Source: Bacillus sp. HNG
Lineage (GTDB): Bacteria; Bacillota; Bacilli; Bacillales; Bacillaceae_L
DNA: 64,000 nt
Assembly: GCF_003400205.1 (NCBI RefSeq)
Contig: NZ_QUQV01000010.1
Coordinates: 92,524 to 156,523, forward strand
Direction of reading: 5' to 3'
Shown: positions 7,740-16,636 of the stretch, piece by piece
How positions within the stretch are numbered: the first letter of the stretch is position 1
Layout of the letters: each line of letters begins with the position of its first letter
Made by a program: the position numbers and the translations under genes
Notes under the pieces: generated by a model
Database searches by the model: none
Told to the model about the DNA's origin: nothing
Seen by the model: the letters and a program-made list of their open reading frames with translations, nothing else

Positions 7740-7985
7740 CCAAAAAGGAGTAATCTTACCCTCACATGCGAAATGTGAACCCAGTGGTGGTATGAAAAAA
7801 GCGTAATCGTACCATCACTCTCGAAAAGTAAACCCAGTGATGGTACGATAAGGGTGTAATCGTACCATCACATGTGAAAAGTGAACTCAGTGACGGTACG
7901 AAAAATGCGTAATCGTACCATCACATTTGAAAAGTGAACCCAGTGACGATACGAAAAAGGTGTACTCGTGCAATCGCCAATAGCC
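7740..7985. repeat. Tandem 53-bp palindromic repeat array
   Basis: GTAATC-like unit starts fall at 7750, 7803, 7856, 7909 and 7962, a constant 53-bp spacing. Each unit holds an inverted repeat; the best copy is CGTACCATCACT (7808-7819) pairing with AGTGATGGTACG about 16 bases later. Other copies keep most pairing through G-U wobbles. The rest of the 7502-8165 intergenic region (7986-8155) shows nothing else clear until the ribosome site of the next gene. Confidence 0.85.
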
Positions 7986-8165
7986 CTCAAAAAGCAGGTT
8001 CAGTGTGGGAACACAAGCATGTAACCATACCCTAACCGAACAAAACTATCTACCCAATAGTGTAAACCCAAGACAAATCTCCCCAATCGTTCAAACCAAC
8101 AACCCTAAAGAATACAGCCACCATCCATACCCCATACTAAATATAAAAAACGTGAAGGAGCTATC

Positions 8166-8753
8166 ATGACCGAAATCCTAGACGAATCATTTTTTCAGCA
8201 ACCTACATTAGAACTTGCCAAAGCTCTACTTGGCTGCAAGCTAGTAAAACACAGCAACCAAGGCATCGCATCGGGCTACATCGTCGAAACGGAAGCTTAT
8301 AAAGGTCCGGAAGATCGAGCGGCACACTCATATCAAAACAGGCGGACAAAGCGGACAGAGGTGATGTTCGGCAAGTCTGGATATGTCTACACCTACCAAA
8401 TGCATACCCATTGTCTTGTAAATGTTGTTTGCAACGAAATCGACAAACCTGAAGCCATTTTAATTAGAGCTGTTGAACCAGTTGACGGAATTGACCTGAT
8501 GTATGAACGACGAGGGCAAATGCCAGCCAAGAACCTAACAAACGGCCCTGGAAAATTAACAAAGGCATTAGGAATTACAATGGAGGATTATGGACGCCCA
8601 TTTTTTGAGCCTCCTATATATATAGCAAAGGGCTATTCACCGGAAAACATTTCTACCGGTCCCCGAATTGGAATTGAAAATACAGGAGAGGCAAAGGAGT
8701 ATCCTTGGCGCTTTTGGGTCACGGACAATCTCTATGTATCCCGCAAAAGATAA
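8166..8753 (+). CDS. aag: DNA-3-methyladenine glycosylase (AAG/MPG family)
   Basis: 195-residue base-excision repair glycosylase of the mammalian-type AAG fold. Conserved blocks are ALLGCKLV, the catalytic-Glu segment YIVETEAYKGPEDRAAHSY, the MFGKSGYVYTYQMHTHCLVNVV substrate-pocket strand (read in two parts) and NGPGKLTKALGI. It excises alkylated purines such as 3-methyladenine and hypoxanthine. Start ATG 8166 is behind GAAGGAGC. It lies alone after a repeat-rich region and ends in a terminator that begins at the stop codon. A second, unrelated alkyl-purine glycosylase (AlkA type) is at 56653-57519. Confidence 0.93.
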   Translation: MTEILDESFFQQPTLELAKALLGCKLVKHSNQGIASGYIVETEAYKGPEDRAAHSYQNRRTKRTEVMFGKSGYVYTYQMHTHCLVNVVCNEIDKPEAILIRAVEPVDGIDLMYERRGQMPAKNLTNGPGKLTKALGITMEDYGRPFFEPPIYIAKGYSPENISTGPRIGIENTGEAKEYPWRFWVTDNLYVSRKR

Positions 8754-8784
8754 GGGTTTGCTCACAAGGAGCATACCCTTTTTG
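8753..8784 (+). terminator. Rho-independent terminator
   Basis: AGGGTTTGCTC (8753-8763) pairs with GAGCATACCCT (8769-8779) with one mismatch, followed by five T. Confidence 0.8.
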
Positions 8785-8897
8785 CATCTAAAGCTTACTC
8801 CCTCTAAGCCTCAGGTCCTAGTGAAAAATATAACTGGGGCTCATTATAGCAAAACAAGAATCAGGATAAGATTGAATCATGAAAGGAGGAAGTAAAC

Positions 8898-9245
8898 ATG
8901 AAAAAGTTCGGATTGTTTATTCTTGGAGGTATCGCAGCGATTGTGCTTTTATCACATGTTGGCCCAATGATTGGTCTAGCAATTAGCTTAGCGATTCTGT
9001 ATTTTGCATTTAAAAAGTTTATGAAAACTGACTCAACAGTAGGTAAGGTGATTTGGGCGATTATCGGAGTTCTTGCACTAACAGCGTCCGCTTCAAATGT
9101 ACCTGCGATTCTAGGGCTAGTGGCTGCATACATCCTATACGTTGTCATTAAAAACTGGAAAAGAGAAAAGCACCAAGTCGTGACTGAATCATCTGACCCA
9201 TTCACAAACTTTGAAAAACAATGGGCTGAATTAAACAAACATTAA
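8898..9245 (+). CDS. liaI: Small membrane protein in the LiaI position of a lia-type operon
   Basis: 115 residues with about four hydrophobic segments and a short hydrophilic tail ending FEKQWAELNKH. It is the first gene of a cluster continuing with PspA-, LiaF-, LiaS- and LiaR-like genes, the place taken by liaI in B. subtilis. LiaI there anchors the PspA-like LiaH at the membrane under envelope stress. Sequence similarity to B. subtilis LiaI is not obvious to me, so the symbol rests on position and size. Start ATG 8898 follows a strong GAAAGGAGGAAGTAAAC site. Confidence 0.6.
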   Translation: MKKFGLFILGGIAAIVLLSHVGPMIGLAISLAILYFAFKKFMKTDSTVGKVIWAIIGVLALTASASNVPAILGLVAAYILYVVIKNWKREKHQVVTESSDPFTNFEKQWAELNKH

Positions 9246-9287
9246 TATCTAAAGCAAACCACCAAATTAAAAAGGAGATTGATACAA

Positions 9288-9935
9288 ATGGCAAACTTAT
9301 TAACTCGTATAAAGGACACAATTTTAGCAGATTTTCACGGCATTTTAGATGAAAAAGAAAAGAAAAATCCGATTGCACTGCTTAATCAGTACTTACGTCA
9401 ATGTGAGGCGGAGGTTGAAAAGGTACGAAAGCTTGTAGAGCGTCAGCATTCCCTAAAGGATCAATTTGCAAGAGAGCATCGTGAGGCGGCAGCCCTAGCT
9501 GAAAAACGTAAATATCAAGCGGGTGTGGCACAGCAAGCTGGCGAAACGGAATTATATGAATTCGCTGTTCAGGAGCAGGTTGCATATGAGGAACGCGCTG
9601 CTAAATTACAGGAAGCTTTACAAAATGCAGGAACAGAACTCATTGGGCTTGAGAAGAAATATGAGGAAATGAAACATAAGCTGAAGGATATGCATATTAA
9701 ACGCATGGAATTAATGGGGCGCGAAAACATTGCACGTGCCAATCATCGTATGAATCAGGTGCTTGACACAAATGCATATACAAATAAATCAGCAAGAACG
9801 TTTGAAGAGATGGAATCTTATCTGGATCGACTAGAGAACCAAGTAAATTCCTCTTACCATCGCAACACAATTGATGCAAGAATAGCTCAGCTCGAAAAAC
9901 AAGTAAAAAATGAAGAAACACATTCTATTTCATAG
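9288..9935 (+). CDS. liaH: PspA/IM30 family protein, LiaH-like
   Basis: 215 residues, nearly all alpha-helical coiled coil, with the PspA-family N terminus (MANLLTRIKDTILADFHGIL) and long Glu/Lys/Gln-rich helices. Members form large oligomeric rings or rods that stabilise a damaged cytoplasmic membrane. ATG 9288 is chosen over the upstream TTG 9279 because AAGGAG (9272-9277) is 10 bases before it. It follows the small membrane protein by 42 bases, and a hairpin downstream probably lowers read-through into liaFSR, so effector genes would be expressed more than regulators. Confidence 0.88.
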   Translation: MANLLTRIKDTILADFHGILDEKEKKNPIALLNQYLRQCEAEVEKVRKLVERQHSLKDQFAREHREAAALAEKRKYQAGVAQQAGETELYEFAVQEQVAYEERAAKLQEALQNAGTELIGLEKKYEEMKHKLKDMHIKRMELMGRENIARANHRMNQVLDTNAYTNKSARTFEEMESYLDRLENQVNSSYHRNTIDARIAQLEKQVKNEETHSIS

Positions 9936-9952
9936 TCAAAACATGGTATTCT

Positions 9953-9983
9953 AAAGAAGACGTAGACAATCTACGTCTTCTTA
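9953..9983 (+). terminator. Attenuating hairpin between liaH and liaF
   Basis: AAGAAGACGTAGA and TCTACGTCTTCTT form a 13-bp stem with a 2-3 base loop; the downstream T tract is poor, so partial termination is likely. Confidence 0.6.
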
Positions 9984-10034
9984 TCCCAATTTACGAATAA
10001 TTCAATGCATTCAATGGAAGGGAGGCTCCGAACC

Positions 10035-10769
10035 TTGTTAGATAAAATAAAATCAGACAATCTTAATGCATTTATTCTCTTTGGAATTATTTTATTAATC
10101 ATTGAAATTACATTTTTTAATGGCGGGGTCATTTTCTCTTTTATCATATCGTTTGGATGTATTTATATTGGTCGTAAAAAATTGCCACGAACCTTTGGGA
10201 AAATCCTGTCTTGGTTTGGATGGATTAGTTTAGCTCTTACCATTGTAGGAATGATGACAGTCAAATTTTTAATACTGGCAGTTCTGATCTATTTTCTCAT
10301 TCAATTTTTTCAATCAAAGAAAAACCCTCAATATATAAAACCGGAAATAAATGAAGCGCAAAAATCATCTGCACAGGAACCGATTTTAAAGCGTCAGCCA
10401 TTGTTCTGTAACAACATCTTTGGTCAACAAAAAACGCCGGAATATGTGTATGAGTGGAACGATGTGAACATTCAGTCCGGAATTGGAGATACCATTATTG
10501 ATTTGAGTTACACCGTCCTACCTAAAGGTGAATCAGTCATATTTATTCGAAATGTGATTGGAAATGTTCAGGTCTTTGTTCCATACGAGATTGAAGTGAA
10601 GGTACATCACTCCGTTCTCTACGGAGCAACCACGATCTTCGAAAATCATGATGCAAAAACGCTGAATCAAACCCTTCATTATCAGACTGAACAATATGAT
10701 TATGCCGAACATAAGCTTAAAATAGTAACCGCAGTCGGCGTCGGAGATCTTGAGGTGAAACGAGCATGA
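10035..10769 (+). CDS. liaF: LiaF-like membrane regulator
   Basis: About 244 residues from TTG 10035, chosen because AAGGGAGG (10018-10025) lies 9 bases upstream. Four membrane segments fill the first half, followed by a cytoplasmic domain (YEWNDVNIQSGIGDTIIDLSY, read in parts, and FIRNVIGNVQVFVPYEIEVKV), typical of LiaF/VraT. LiaF keeps the LiaS kinase off when the envelope is intact. Its end overlaps the start of liaS by 4 bases (ATGAG), indicating coupled translation. Confidence 0.88.
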   Translation: MLDKIKSDNLNAFILFGIILLIIEITFFNGGVIFSFIISFGCIYIGRKKLPRTFGKILSWFGWISLALTIVGMMTVKFLILAVLIYFLIQFFQSKKNPQYIKPEINEAQKSSAQEPILKRQPLFCNNIFGQQKTPEYVYEWNDVNIQSGIGDTIIDLSYTVLPKGESVIFIRNVIGNVQVFVPYEIEVKVHHSVLYGATTIFENHDAKTLNQTLHYQTEQYDYAEHKLKIVTAVGVGDLEVKRA

Positions 10770-11806
10770 GTACCGTAAAAAGGCAAATTATTGTTGGTAT
10801 TTGTGTCTCGGTGTTTTTATTTGTACTAGCACATGTCATCGTATTTATGGCATTCCCGTTAGCTAACTGGGCTGCGCTCTGGCAAACACAACTGATGGAT
10901 TTACCTTATATCATTCTCGCCATCAGCCTTAGCTTACTAGGTGGGCTTGTTTTTGGTATGTTCTCGGGAATGATATGGAGAAAACAATTGCTTTCTGTAT
11001 CCAATGCAATCTATCAAATTGAACAAGGTAGGGCGCTTCCTGATTTTCCAGAAAACCAGACCGCTGAATTCACGACGATTTGGGATCGAATAAAAAAAGT
11101 TCAAACCCATATTGCAGAACAAACAAAGCTATCGCAAAAACTTGCGAATGAAAAAGCGGAGGACCAGGAAAAGCGCATTCAAAAAATCGTCTCCGAGGAG
11201 CGTAATCGACTAGCACGTGAACTCCATGATTCCGTGAGTCAACAGCTTTTTGCAGCATCGATGATGATGTCCGCAATTAATGAGTCAAGGACAGGTACGG
11301 ATGAACGTGAGGCCAAACAGTTTAAGCTCGTTGAGGAAATGATTCATCAATCTCAACTAGAAATGCGTGCGCTATTGCTTCATTTACGGCCCGTCGCATT
11401 AAAAGGAAAGACGCTACAGGAAGGGATCGAGGAGCTATTAGTTGAACTTGTGCAAAAAGTACCCGTCACCATTGAAACAAAAATTGAGGACTTTCAAATT
11501 GATAAAGGGGTCGAGGACCACTTATTTCGCATCCTACAAGAGTCAGTTTCAAACACCCTCCGACATTCGAAAGCAAATCAGTTAGAAGTCCTGTTAATTA
11601 AAAGGGATGATTTTGTGATTTTACGTATTGTGGATGACGGAATTGGATTTGATGTTGAACAAGCAAAGACAGGATCCTATGGACTCCAGAATATGTATGA
11701 ACGTGCAGTTGAAATTGGCGGCACGATGCGGATTGTTAGTCTTAAAGAAAAAGGAACTCGGATAGAAGTAAAAGTACCAATGCTAGAGGGTGAAGAAAAT
11801 GATTAA
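10766..11806 (+). CDS. liaS: LiaS-like sensor histidine kinase
   Basis: 346 residues: two N-terminal membrane helices with a very short outer loop (an intramembrane-sensing kinase), a HAMP-like linker, a coiled coil, a HisKA_3 domain with the phospho-His in [18 protein letters not shown], and an HATPase domain ([37 protein letters not shown]). This is the NarL-type kinase family of LiaS/VraS, which answers cell-wall antibiotics. It overlaps liaF by 4 bases and liaR by 8 bases. Confidence 0.92.
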   Translation: MSTVKRQIIVGICVSVFLFVLAHVIVFMAFPLANWAALWQTQLMDLPYIILAISLSLLGGLVFGMFSGMIWRKQLLSVSNAIYQIEQGRALPDFPENQTAEFTTIWDRIKKVQTHIAEQTKLSQKLANEKAEDQEKRIQKIVSEERNRLARELHDSVSQQLFAASMMMSAINESRTGTDEREAKQFKLVEEMIHQSQLEMRALLLHLRPVALKGKTLQEGIEELLVELVQKVPVTIETKIEDFQIDKGVEDHLFRILQESVSNTLRHSKANQLEVLLIKRDDFVILRIVDDGIGFDVEQAKTGSYGLQNMYERAVEIGGTMRIVSLKEKGTRIEVKVPMLEGEEND

Positions 11807-12431
11807 AGTACTATTTGTCGATGATCATGAAATGGTAAGGATTGGGGTTTCATCCTACTTATCAGCACAGCCAGATATTGAAGTTGTTGGAGAAGCAGAC
11901 GACGGGAAGGTAGCGGTGGAACTTGCGTTAGAGCTTCGACCTGATATTATTCTAATGGATCTCGTGATGAAGGAAATGGACGGAATTGAAGCAACAAGAA
12001 GAATTATCGAGAGTTGGCCAGAAGCAAAAATCATTATCGTAACAAGTTTTATTGATGATGAAAAGGTATATCCAGCGCTTGAGGCGGGCGCAACAAGCTA
12101 TATGCTGAAAACCTCAAAGGCAAGTGAAATCGCTGAAGCGGTTCGAAAAACATACCATGGACAATCGGTTTTAGAACCAGAGGTTACTGGCAAAATGATG
12201 GTTCGGATGAGACAAAAGGATACACACCTTCCGCATGAGGAGCTAACAAACCGTGAAATGGAGATTCTACTTTTAATTGCTGATGGGAAAACAAATCAAG
12301 AAATTGCTGATGAACTATTTATCGCTTTAAAAACAGTAAAAGTACACGTAAGCAACATATTAAGTAAGCTTGAAGTCCAAGATCGGACACAGGCAGTTAT
12401 TTACGCTTTTAAACATTCTCTTGTAAAATAA
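11799..12431 (+). CDS. liaR: LiaR-like response regulator
   Basis: About 210 residues: receiver domain with the acidic pocket (FVDDHEM), phospho-Asp in [14 protein letters not shown] and Lys in MLKTS, then a LuxR/NarL-type helix-turn-helix ([27 protein letters not shown] in two parts). It is the partner of LiaS. ATG 11799 is used because GAGGGTGA lies just upstream; the liaS stop is at 11804-11806. It activates the lia promoter and other envelope-stress genes in relatives. Confidence 0.92.
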   Translation: MIKVLFVDDHEMVRIGVSSYLSAQPDIEVVGEADDGKVAVELALELRPDIILMDLVMKEMDGIEATRRIIESWPEAKIIIVTSFIDDEKVYPALEAGATSYMLKTSKASEIAEAVRKTYHGQSVLEPEVTGKMMVRMRQKDTHLPHEELTNREMEILLLIADGKTNQEIADELFIALKTVKVHVSNILSKLEVQDRTQAVIYAFKHSLVK

Positions 12432-12454
12432 GACAAAATTATATAAATTTCGAC

Positions 12455-12490
12455 AAAAAAGCACAGATTACTACCTGTGTTTTTTATTTT
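12455..12490 (+). terminator. Rho-independent terminator of the lia operon
   Basis: AAAAAAGCACAG and CTGTGTTTTTT form a stem with one bulge, followed by T and A/T-rich sequence. Confidence 0.7.
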
Positions 12491-12614
12491 TTGGTAATAT
12501 ATATTTATGAGATATAAGTCGTTTTACCTCATTTAGGTAAAAAGACCTATTTTGTAATTACCAAAATTTATACGATGAAGGAAGATTTTTATACCTATAC
12601 TACTATTTAGTTTG

Positions 12615-12634
12615 TAGGACAGATGGTATATAAT
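12615..12634 (+). promoter_or_regulatory. Promoter-like element shared with 15346-15365
   Basis: TAGGAC, five bases, then GTATATAAT (containing the -10 TATAAT at 12629-12634). The same words at the same spacing precede the histidine kinase gene at 15410. The canonical -35 is poor, which suggests an activator site or a shared ancestry. The surrounding 12491-12746 region is A+T-rich and shows no other clear feature. Confidence 0.5.
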
Positions 12635-12746
12635 TGAAAAGTCGATAATTGACGAATTTCGTCTGTGACTTTAGTACCTTTTTTGTAATTTAAAAAGGAT
12701 TTTTGCATATATATATAGAAATATAAGGAAAAATGGAGAAAAAGAG

Positions 12747-13907
12747 ATGCAGAAGATGAAAATTAAATCTACAATTCTTAGCAGTGAAGAAAAAGGTACT
12801 TTAAAATGGTTTTTAACGCTTTTTTACTTAATTATGATTGTTTATGACTTATTCTATTATATTATTTATCCTAAATTTATTACGGGTACAGCCCCAGGGT
12901 TACCAAGTAAATTTGGATATGTAGTCTATTTTATAATGTTTATGCTAATTCCTATAGCAATCTATTTGAGTAAAAAAGACAAACTTTACTTAGTTAAGTA
13001 CTTAGTAGTTATAGCATATATGATACTATCGATTTGCAATGATCTCTCATACTATTTAATTAGTGAAGCAGAGTACAAAAGTGGTAATATTGCAGAAATG
13101 ATTGTAGTGTTATTTTCACCAATTTTTGTAAGTACGCGTTTCTTTTATATTGTTTCAATAGGCGCGCTAGTTAGATATTTATTAACAGGGGCAATTCTCC
13201 AAACAACTGAAGTATTTTTTCCAATGTTAATTACTGCTCTTTTTTCAATAATTGCACTTATCTTTTTGTTCAGATTCAAGTCCTATGTAAATGCAGTAAA
13301 AACATCATATGATGAACAGTTAGAAGGAATGGTTAAAGGTGTTATCGCTGCGCTAGAATTAAAGGACCCTTATACTAGAGGTCATAGTGAAAGGGTTGCT
13401 AGTTATGCATTATCTCTAGCAAAAGAAGTAAAACAGTTTACGAATGAAGAATTAGTAGCATTTAATTACGCATGTTTACTTCACGATATAGGTAAGGTTA
13501 ATATTCCTGACCAAATTTTAATGAAGCCTTCTAAACTAACAAATGAAGAATTTGAGATTATTAAGACTCATCCAGTTGTTGGTGCAGAAGCTGTTAAAAA
13601 TATTGAAGGCCTTAAGGGAAATATTTGTGTCATTCGCTCCCATCATGAAAGATGGGATGGCAAAGGGTATCCTGATAATTTACAGGGCGAAAATATTCCC
13701 TTACTTGCTAGAATCGTAGCGATTGCTGATGCCTTCGATGCAATGACATCCTCTCGTTCCTACCGAAATGCACTTCCTGCTGAAGAAGCATATAAGAGAA
13801 TTATTGAGGGGAAAGGTACTCAATTTGACCCAAATCTTGTAGAAGAATTTAAAAAGGTTTTTCCATCATGGGAAGTAGTTACTAAAAAACATGATGATAT
13901 ATTATAA
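12747..13907 (+). CDS. Membrane HD-GYP domain protein (putative cyclic di-GMP phosphodiesterase)
   Basis: 386 residues. Residues 14-178 form a membrane domain with five or six helices; about 190-380 is an HD-GYP domain with DPYTRGHSERV, the HD pair in LLHDIGKVNIPD (246-247), HHERWDGKGYP (299-309) and IADAFDAMTS. All metal-binding residues needed for activity appear present, so hydrolysis of cyclic di-GMP or a related dinucleotide is expected. The membrane domain is closely similar to that of the kinase at 15410 (SGNIAEMIVVLFSPIF versus SGNAAELILVLFSPLF), so both probably sense the same signal. A peptide gene starts 33 bases after its stop with no terminator between them. Confidence 0.85.
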   Translation: MQKMKIKSTILSSEEKGTLKWFLTLFYLIMIVYDLFYYIIYPKFITGTAPGLPSKFGYVVYFIMFMLIPIAIYLSKKDKLYLVKYLVVIAYMILSICNDLSYYLISEAEYKSGNIAEMIVVLFSPIFVSTRFFYIVSIGALVRYLLTGAILQTTEVFFPMLITALFSIIALIFLFRFKSYVNAVKTSYDEQLEGMVKGVIAALELKDPYTRGHSERVASYALSLAKEVKQFTNEELVAFNYACLLHDIGKVNIPDQILMKPSKLTNEEFEIIKTHPVVGAEAVKNIEGLKGNICVIRSHHERWDGKGYPDNLQGENIPLLARIVAIADAFDAMTSSRSYRNALPAEEAYKRIIEGKGTQFDPNLVEEFKKVFPSWEVVTKKHDDIL

Positions 13908-13940
13908 GGTTAATAGGTTATTTTGAAAGGAGGGGAGAGT

Positions 13941-14015
13941 ATGAAAATCAGAAAGCTAAAAAAACTAAAAACAACTTGCTGGTGGTGCCCATGGACACCA
14001 AGAACACCATTGTAA
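13941..14015 (+). CDS. 24-residue Cys/Trp/Pro peptide, candidate RiPP or signal precursor
   Basis: A very strong ribosome site (GAAAGGAGGGGAGAGT) precedes ATG 13941. The product has a basic leader-like half, MKIRKLKKLKTT, and an extraordinary second half, CWWCPWTPRTPL: two Cys, three Trp and three Pro in 12 residues. A terminator begins 11 bases after the stop codon, and the next gene encodes a membrane M50 protease with a PqqD-like N-terminal domain. The arrangement resembles ribosomally made, post-translationally processed peptides such as B. subtilis YydF with the M50 protease YydH. No radical SAM enzyme or dedicated ABC exporter is adjacent. Expression and processing are inferred; I do not recognise the peptide family. 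Confidence 0.7.
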   Translation: MKIRKLKKLKTTCWWCPWTPRTPL

Positions 14016-14025
14016 TATTTATTTT

Positions 14026-14060
14026 GGATGCTTACTTTAAAGTGCGCATCCTCTTTTTTT
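14026..14060 (+). terminator. Terminator after the peptide gene
   Basis: GGATGC (14026-14031) pairs with GCATCC (14046-14051), extended by an ACT/AGT pair, followed by CT and seven T. It separates the peptide gene from the protease gene. Confidence 0.8.
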
Positions 14061-14097
14061 GTCCTAAAATATCTATTCGAATATAAAGGTCAAAAAA

Positions 14098-14106
14098 TGT
14101 TATAAT
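14098..14106 (+). promoter_or_regulatory. Extended -10 promoter of the M50 protease gene
   Basis: TG-T-TATAAT is a perfect extended -10 element, 33 bases before the chosen start codon at 14140 and after the peptide terminator. The -35 is weak (TTCGAA at 14076). Confidence 0.55.
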
Positions 14107-14139
14107 TTGTTTATTAAAACAAATATTAGGGTGAATGTA

Positions 14140-15327
14140 TTGAAACTGACAAAAGAAACCTTACTAACACTTCATGATATTGAAATTCGGAAGGATACTA
14201 AACATTTTATTGTGGAAGATCTTAAGACACAAGAATTTTATGAGATGCCACTGGTTTGTATTGATGCATTAGATTTAATCCGAAAAGGGTTTAACTTAGG
14301 TGAAATTGAGGAAAAGTTGATAAAGGCATATCCGAATGAAGAAATTGATTTAGTTGATTTCGGTGAACAGCTTCTCGAATTAAATCTAGTACATTCAGTA
14401 GATGATGAAGAGATTAAGCATAAAAAGGAACACAATAGTAAGTTAGGGTACGAATGGATACCCTCACAATTAGGAAGAGTATTTTTTAATAAATATACAA
14501 ACTATCTGTATGGGTTATTATTTATTGTTAATATTGGGATTTTTTGTTTTCAACCTTCGTTATTTCCACATTACAAGGATCTATTCGTTTTTGATATATT
14601 GTCATTAAACATAATTGTATTAGGCACACTTTCTTTGTTCACGGTTATAATACATGAATTAGGTCACATATTAGCAGTCCGGTCGTTCGGATTACCAACA
14701 CGATTAGAAATAGGCCATCGATTATATTTGATTGTTTTTGAAACGGATCTTTCGCTTGCGTGGAAACTACCTTCAAAAAAAAGAAATATACTTTATTTAG
14801 CAGGTGTCTGCTTTGATAATGCAGTCCTTTTTGTTGCACTGATGTTACAATTATTTGCACCAATACAGTCTAATTTATTATCAGGTTTGATTGGACTCGT
14901 TGTTTTTGATGTAATCATTAGAATTGTGTACCAAGCTTGTATTTATATGAAAACTGATTTTTATTTTTTATTCGAGAATTTGACTGGTACCTATAATCTT
15001 ATGGAAAATAGTATTCATGCAATTAAAAGCTTATTTTCAAATTCCAAAGTGAAAAATAAAGAACTTTTTCATGGTGAAGAAAAAATAGTGAGATCATATA
15101 GCGTTTTTTATATTGTTGGTGTCGGTATTACTCTGGGTTTATTTTTTCTTTACTTCTTACCCCAACTGCTATATATGTTCATTCATATTTTACCTGGTTT
15201 TACTAGTCCGATTTCCGATATATATTTTTGGGATGCAGTCTTGTTTTCTATTCAAATTTTTGTAATTTTTGGGCTGTTAATTTATTCATACGGTAAGTCC
15301 CATAATAAGAAAAATGTCGAAAATTGA
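14140..15327 (+). CDS. Membrane M50 metalloprotease with PqqD-like N-terminal domain
   Basis: About 395 residues from TTG 14140, behind AGGGTGA; GTG 14131 is an alternative. Residues about 10-90 look like a PqqD/RRE winged helix, the fold that holds precursor peptides (MPLVCIDALDLIRKGFNLGE, then VDFGEQLLELNLV). The rest is a multi-pass membrane domain with the zinc motif HELGH at about 172-176 and a possible further metal ligand in GVCFDNAV. This resembles the M50 proteases of peptide-modification clusters, such as YydH. The likely substrate is the small peptide encoded just upstream, cut in or near the membrane. It has its own promoter. The substrate assignment is inference. Confidence 0.75.
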   Translation: MKLTKETLLTLHDIEIRKDTKHFIVEDLKTQEFYEMPLVCIDALDLIRKGFNLGEIEEKLIKAYPNEEIDLVDFGEQLLELNLVHSVDDEEIKHKKEHNSKLGYEWIPSQLGRVFFNKYTNYLYGLLFIVNIGIFCFQPSLFPHYKDLFVFDILSLNIIVLGTLSLFTVIIHELGHILAVRSFGLPTRLEIGHRLYLIVFETDLSLAWKLPSKKRNILYLAGVCFDNAVLFVALMLQLFAPIQSNLLSGLIGLVVFDVIIRIVYQACIYMKTDFYFLFENLTGTYNLMENSIHAIKSLFSNSKVKNKELFHGEEKIVRSYSVFYIVGVGITLGLFFLYFLPQLLYMFIHILPGFTSPISDIYFWDAVLFSIQIFVIFGLLIYSYGKSHNKKNVEN

Positions 15328-15345
15328 TAAAAAATGTTAATTATA

Positions 15346-15365
15346 TAGGACTTTTAGTATATAAT
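15346..15365 (+). promoter_or_regulatory. Promoter-like element shared with 12615-12634
   Basis: TAGGAC, five bases, GTATATAAT, the same composite as upstream of the HD-GYP gene. The -10 TATAAT is 15360-15365, 44 bases before the kinase start. Confidence 0.5.
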
Positions 15366-15409
15366 GTGAATGAAAGAATGCTTATGATTATTTACAAAGA
15401 GGGCTATTG

Positions 15410-16636
15410 ATGGTTATTAATAATACTTCTGCTTTACTTCAGCATGAAGAAAAACGCGCGCTAAAAATATATTTAACATCTTTTTATATTACTTTAGTTT
15501 TATTTGATGTGGTATATTTTGTGATTTATAAAAAATTGAAGGTAACTCCAGGTTTTAGTAATAAACTAAGTCTCATAAATTATTTATTTTATTTTGGTTT
15601 ATTAATACTTTCTTTCTATCTGTTTAAAATAGGAAAACAGACTTTAATAAAATATATCTATGTGCTGACCTATTTTTCTTTAGCACTTATTTACGACTGT
15701 ATTGTTTTTATTGACAATCCAGCAAAATATGCAAGTGGGAATGCAGCGGAATTAATCCTTGTTTTATTTTCACCTTTATTCATAAATAAACGCTTCTTTT
15801 GGGTGACTTCGTTAGCAGCCATTTTGCGCTATATTATCGTTGGTGGTGTTATCCATTCATCTGTAGTTTTAATACCTATCAGTTTGGTTTTAGTATTATC
15901 AATTGTAGCTTACATCCTCCTAGCCCGTTTTAACTCATATACGAAAGCATTAACGGAAACACACGAGGAGCTACGAGATAAGGAGAAGCTTGCGTTTGTC
16001 GGGCAGATGGCAACGACGATTGGACATGAGATTCGGAATCCCTTAGCCTCGTTAAAAGGGTTCACACAGCTTCAACGGGAAAAGCATAAAGAGGATGATC
16101 TACAGTATTCGATTATGGAACAAGAAATCGATCGAATTGATTCCATCTTGACTGATTTACTTGTGATTGGGAAGCCGAGACAAATCAATGTGGCACCTTG
16201 CAATTTGAAAGAGCATCTAAGATATGTCATTTCAATCATTGAGCAATCTGAGCAAGGAAAAAATATTGAGGTTACCTTGAAATTGGATGAGTCTTTCCCA
16301 CTTGTTGAATGCGATGAGAAACAAATGAAACAGGTCTTCTTAAATCTTATTAAAAATGGGTTTGAGTCCATGCCAGAAGGCGGGGCACTTACAATTGAAG
16401 GTAGTCAAGTCGACGATAATCAAGTGTCCATTAAGATCTGCGATGATGGCTGTGGAATTCCTAGGGATGTACAAGAAAAGCTATTTCAACCATTTTATAC
16501 AACGAAAGACTATGGAACAGGGCTAGGACTAATGGTGTCTAAAAAAATCATAGAAGACCATCATGGAAAAATTGCCATCGAAAGTAAAGAAGGAAAAGGA
16601 ACCAAGGTTGAAATACTATTGCCAATTACCCAATAA
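15410..16636 (+). CDS. Orphan sensor histidine kinase with the same membrane sensor as the HD-GYP protein
   Basis: 408 residues from ATG 15410, behind AAAGAGGG. Residues about 12-180 are a multi-helix membrane domain matching that of the HD-GYP protein at 12747 (FYITLVLFDVVYFVIYKKL; ASGNAAELILVLFSPLF). Then HisKA with phospho-His about 206 in TTIGHEIRNPLASLKGFTQL, and HATPase (NLIKNGFESM, DDGCGIP, TTKDYGTGLGLMVSKKI). The H-box is of the sporulation-kinase type (KinA-KinE). No response regulator is adjacent, which fits a kinase feeding a distant relay such as Spo0F. That destination is inferred. Confidence 0.88.
   Translation: MVINNTSALLQHEEKRALKIYLTSFYITLVLFDVVYFVIYKKLKVTPGFSNKLSLINYLFYFGLLILSFYLFKIGKQTLIKYIYVLTYFSLALIYDCIVFIDNPAKYASGNAAELILVLFSPLFINKRFFWVTSLAAILRYIIVGGVIHSSVVLIPISLVLVLSIVAYILLARFNSYTKALTETHEELRDKEKLAFVGQMATTIGHEIRNPLASLKGFTQLQREKHKEDDLQYSIMEQEIDRIDSILTDLLVIGKPRQINVAPCNLKEHLRYVISIIEQSEQGKNIEVTLKLDESFPLVECDEKQMKQVFLNLIKNGFESMPEGGALTIEGSQVDDNQVSIKICDDGCGIPRDVQEKLFQPFYTTKDYGTGLGLMVSKKIIEDHHGKIAIESKEGKGTKVEILLPITQ

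Noticed and set aside
7740..7985. CRISPR array
   Set aside because: Unit and interval are both conserved; there are no unique spacers and no cas genes nearby. The same holds for 27670-27945 and the 20-bp arrays.
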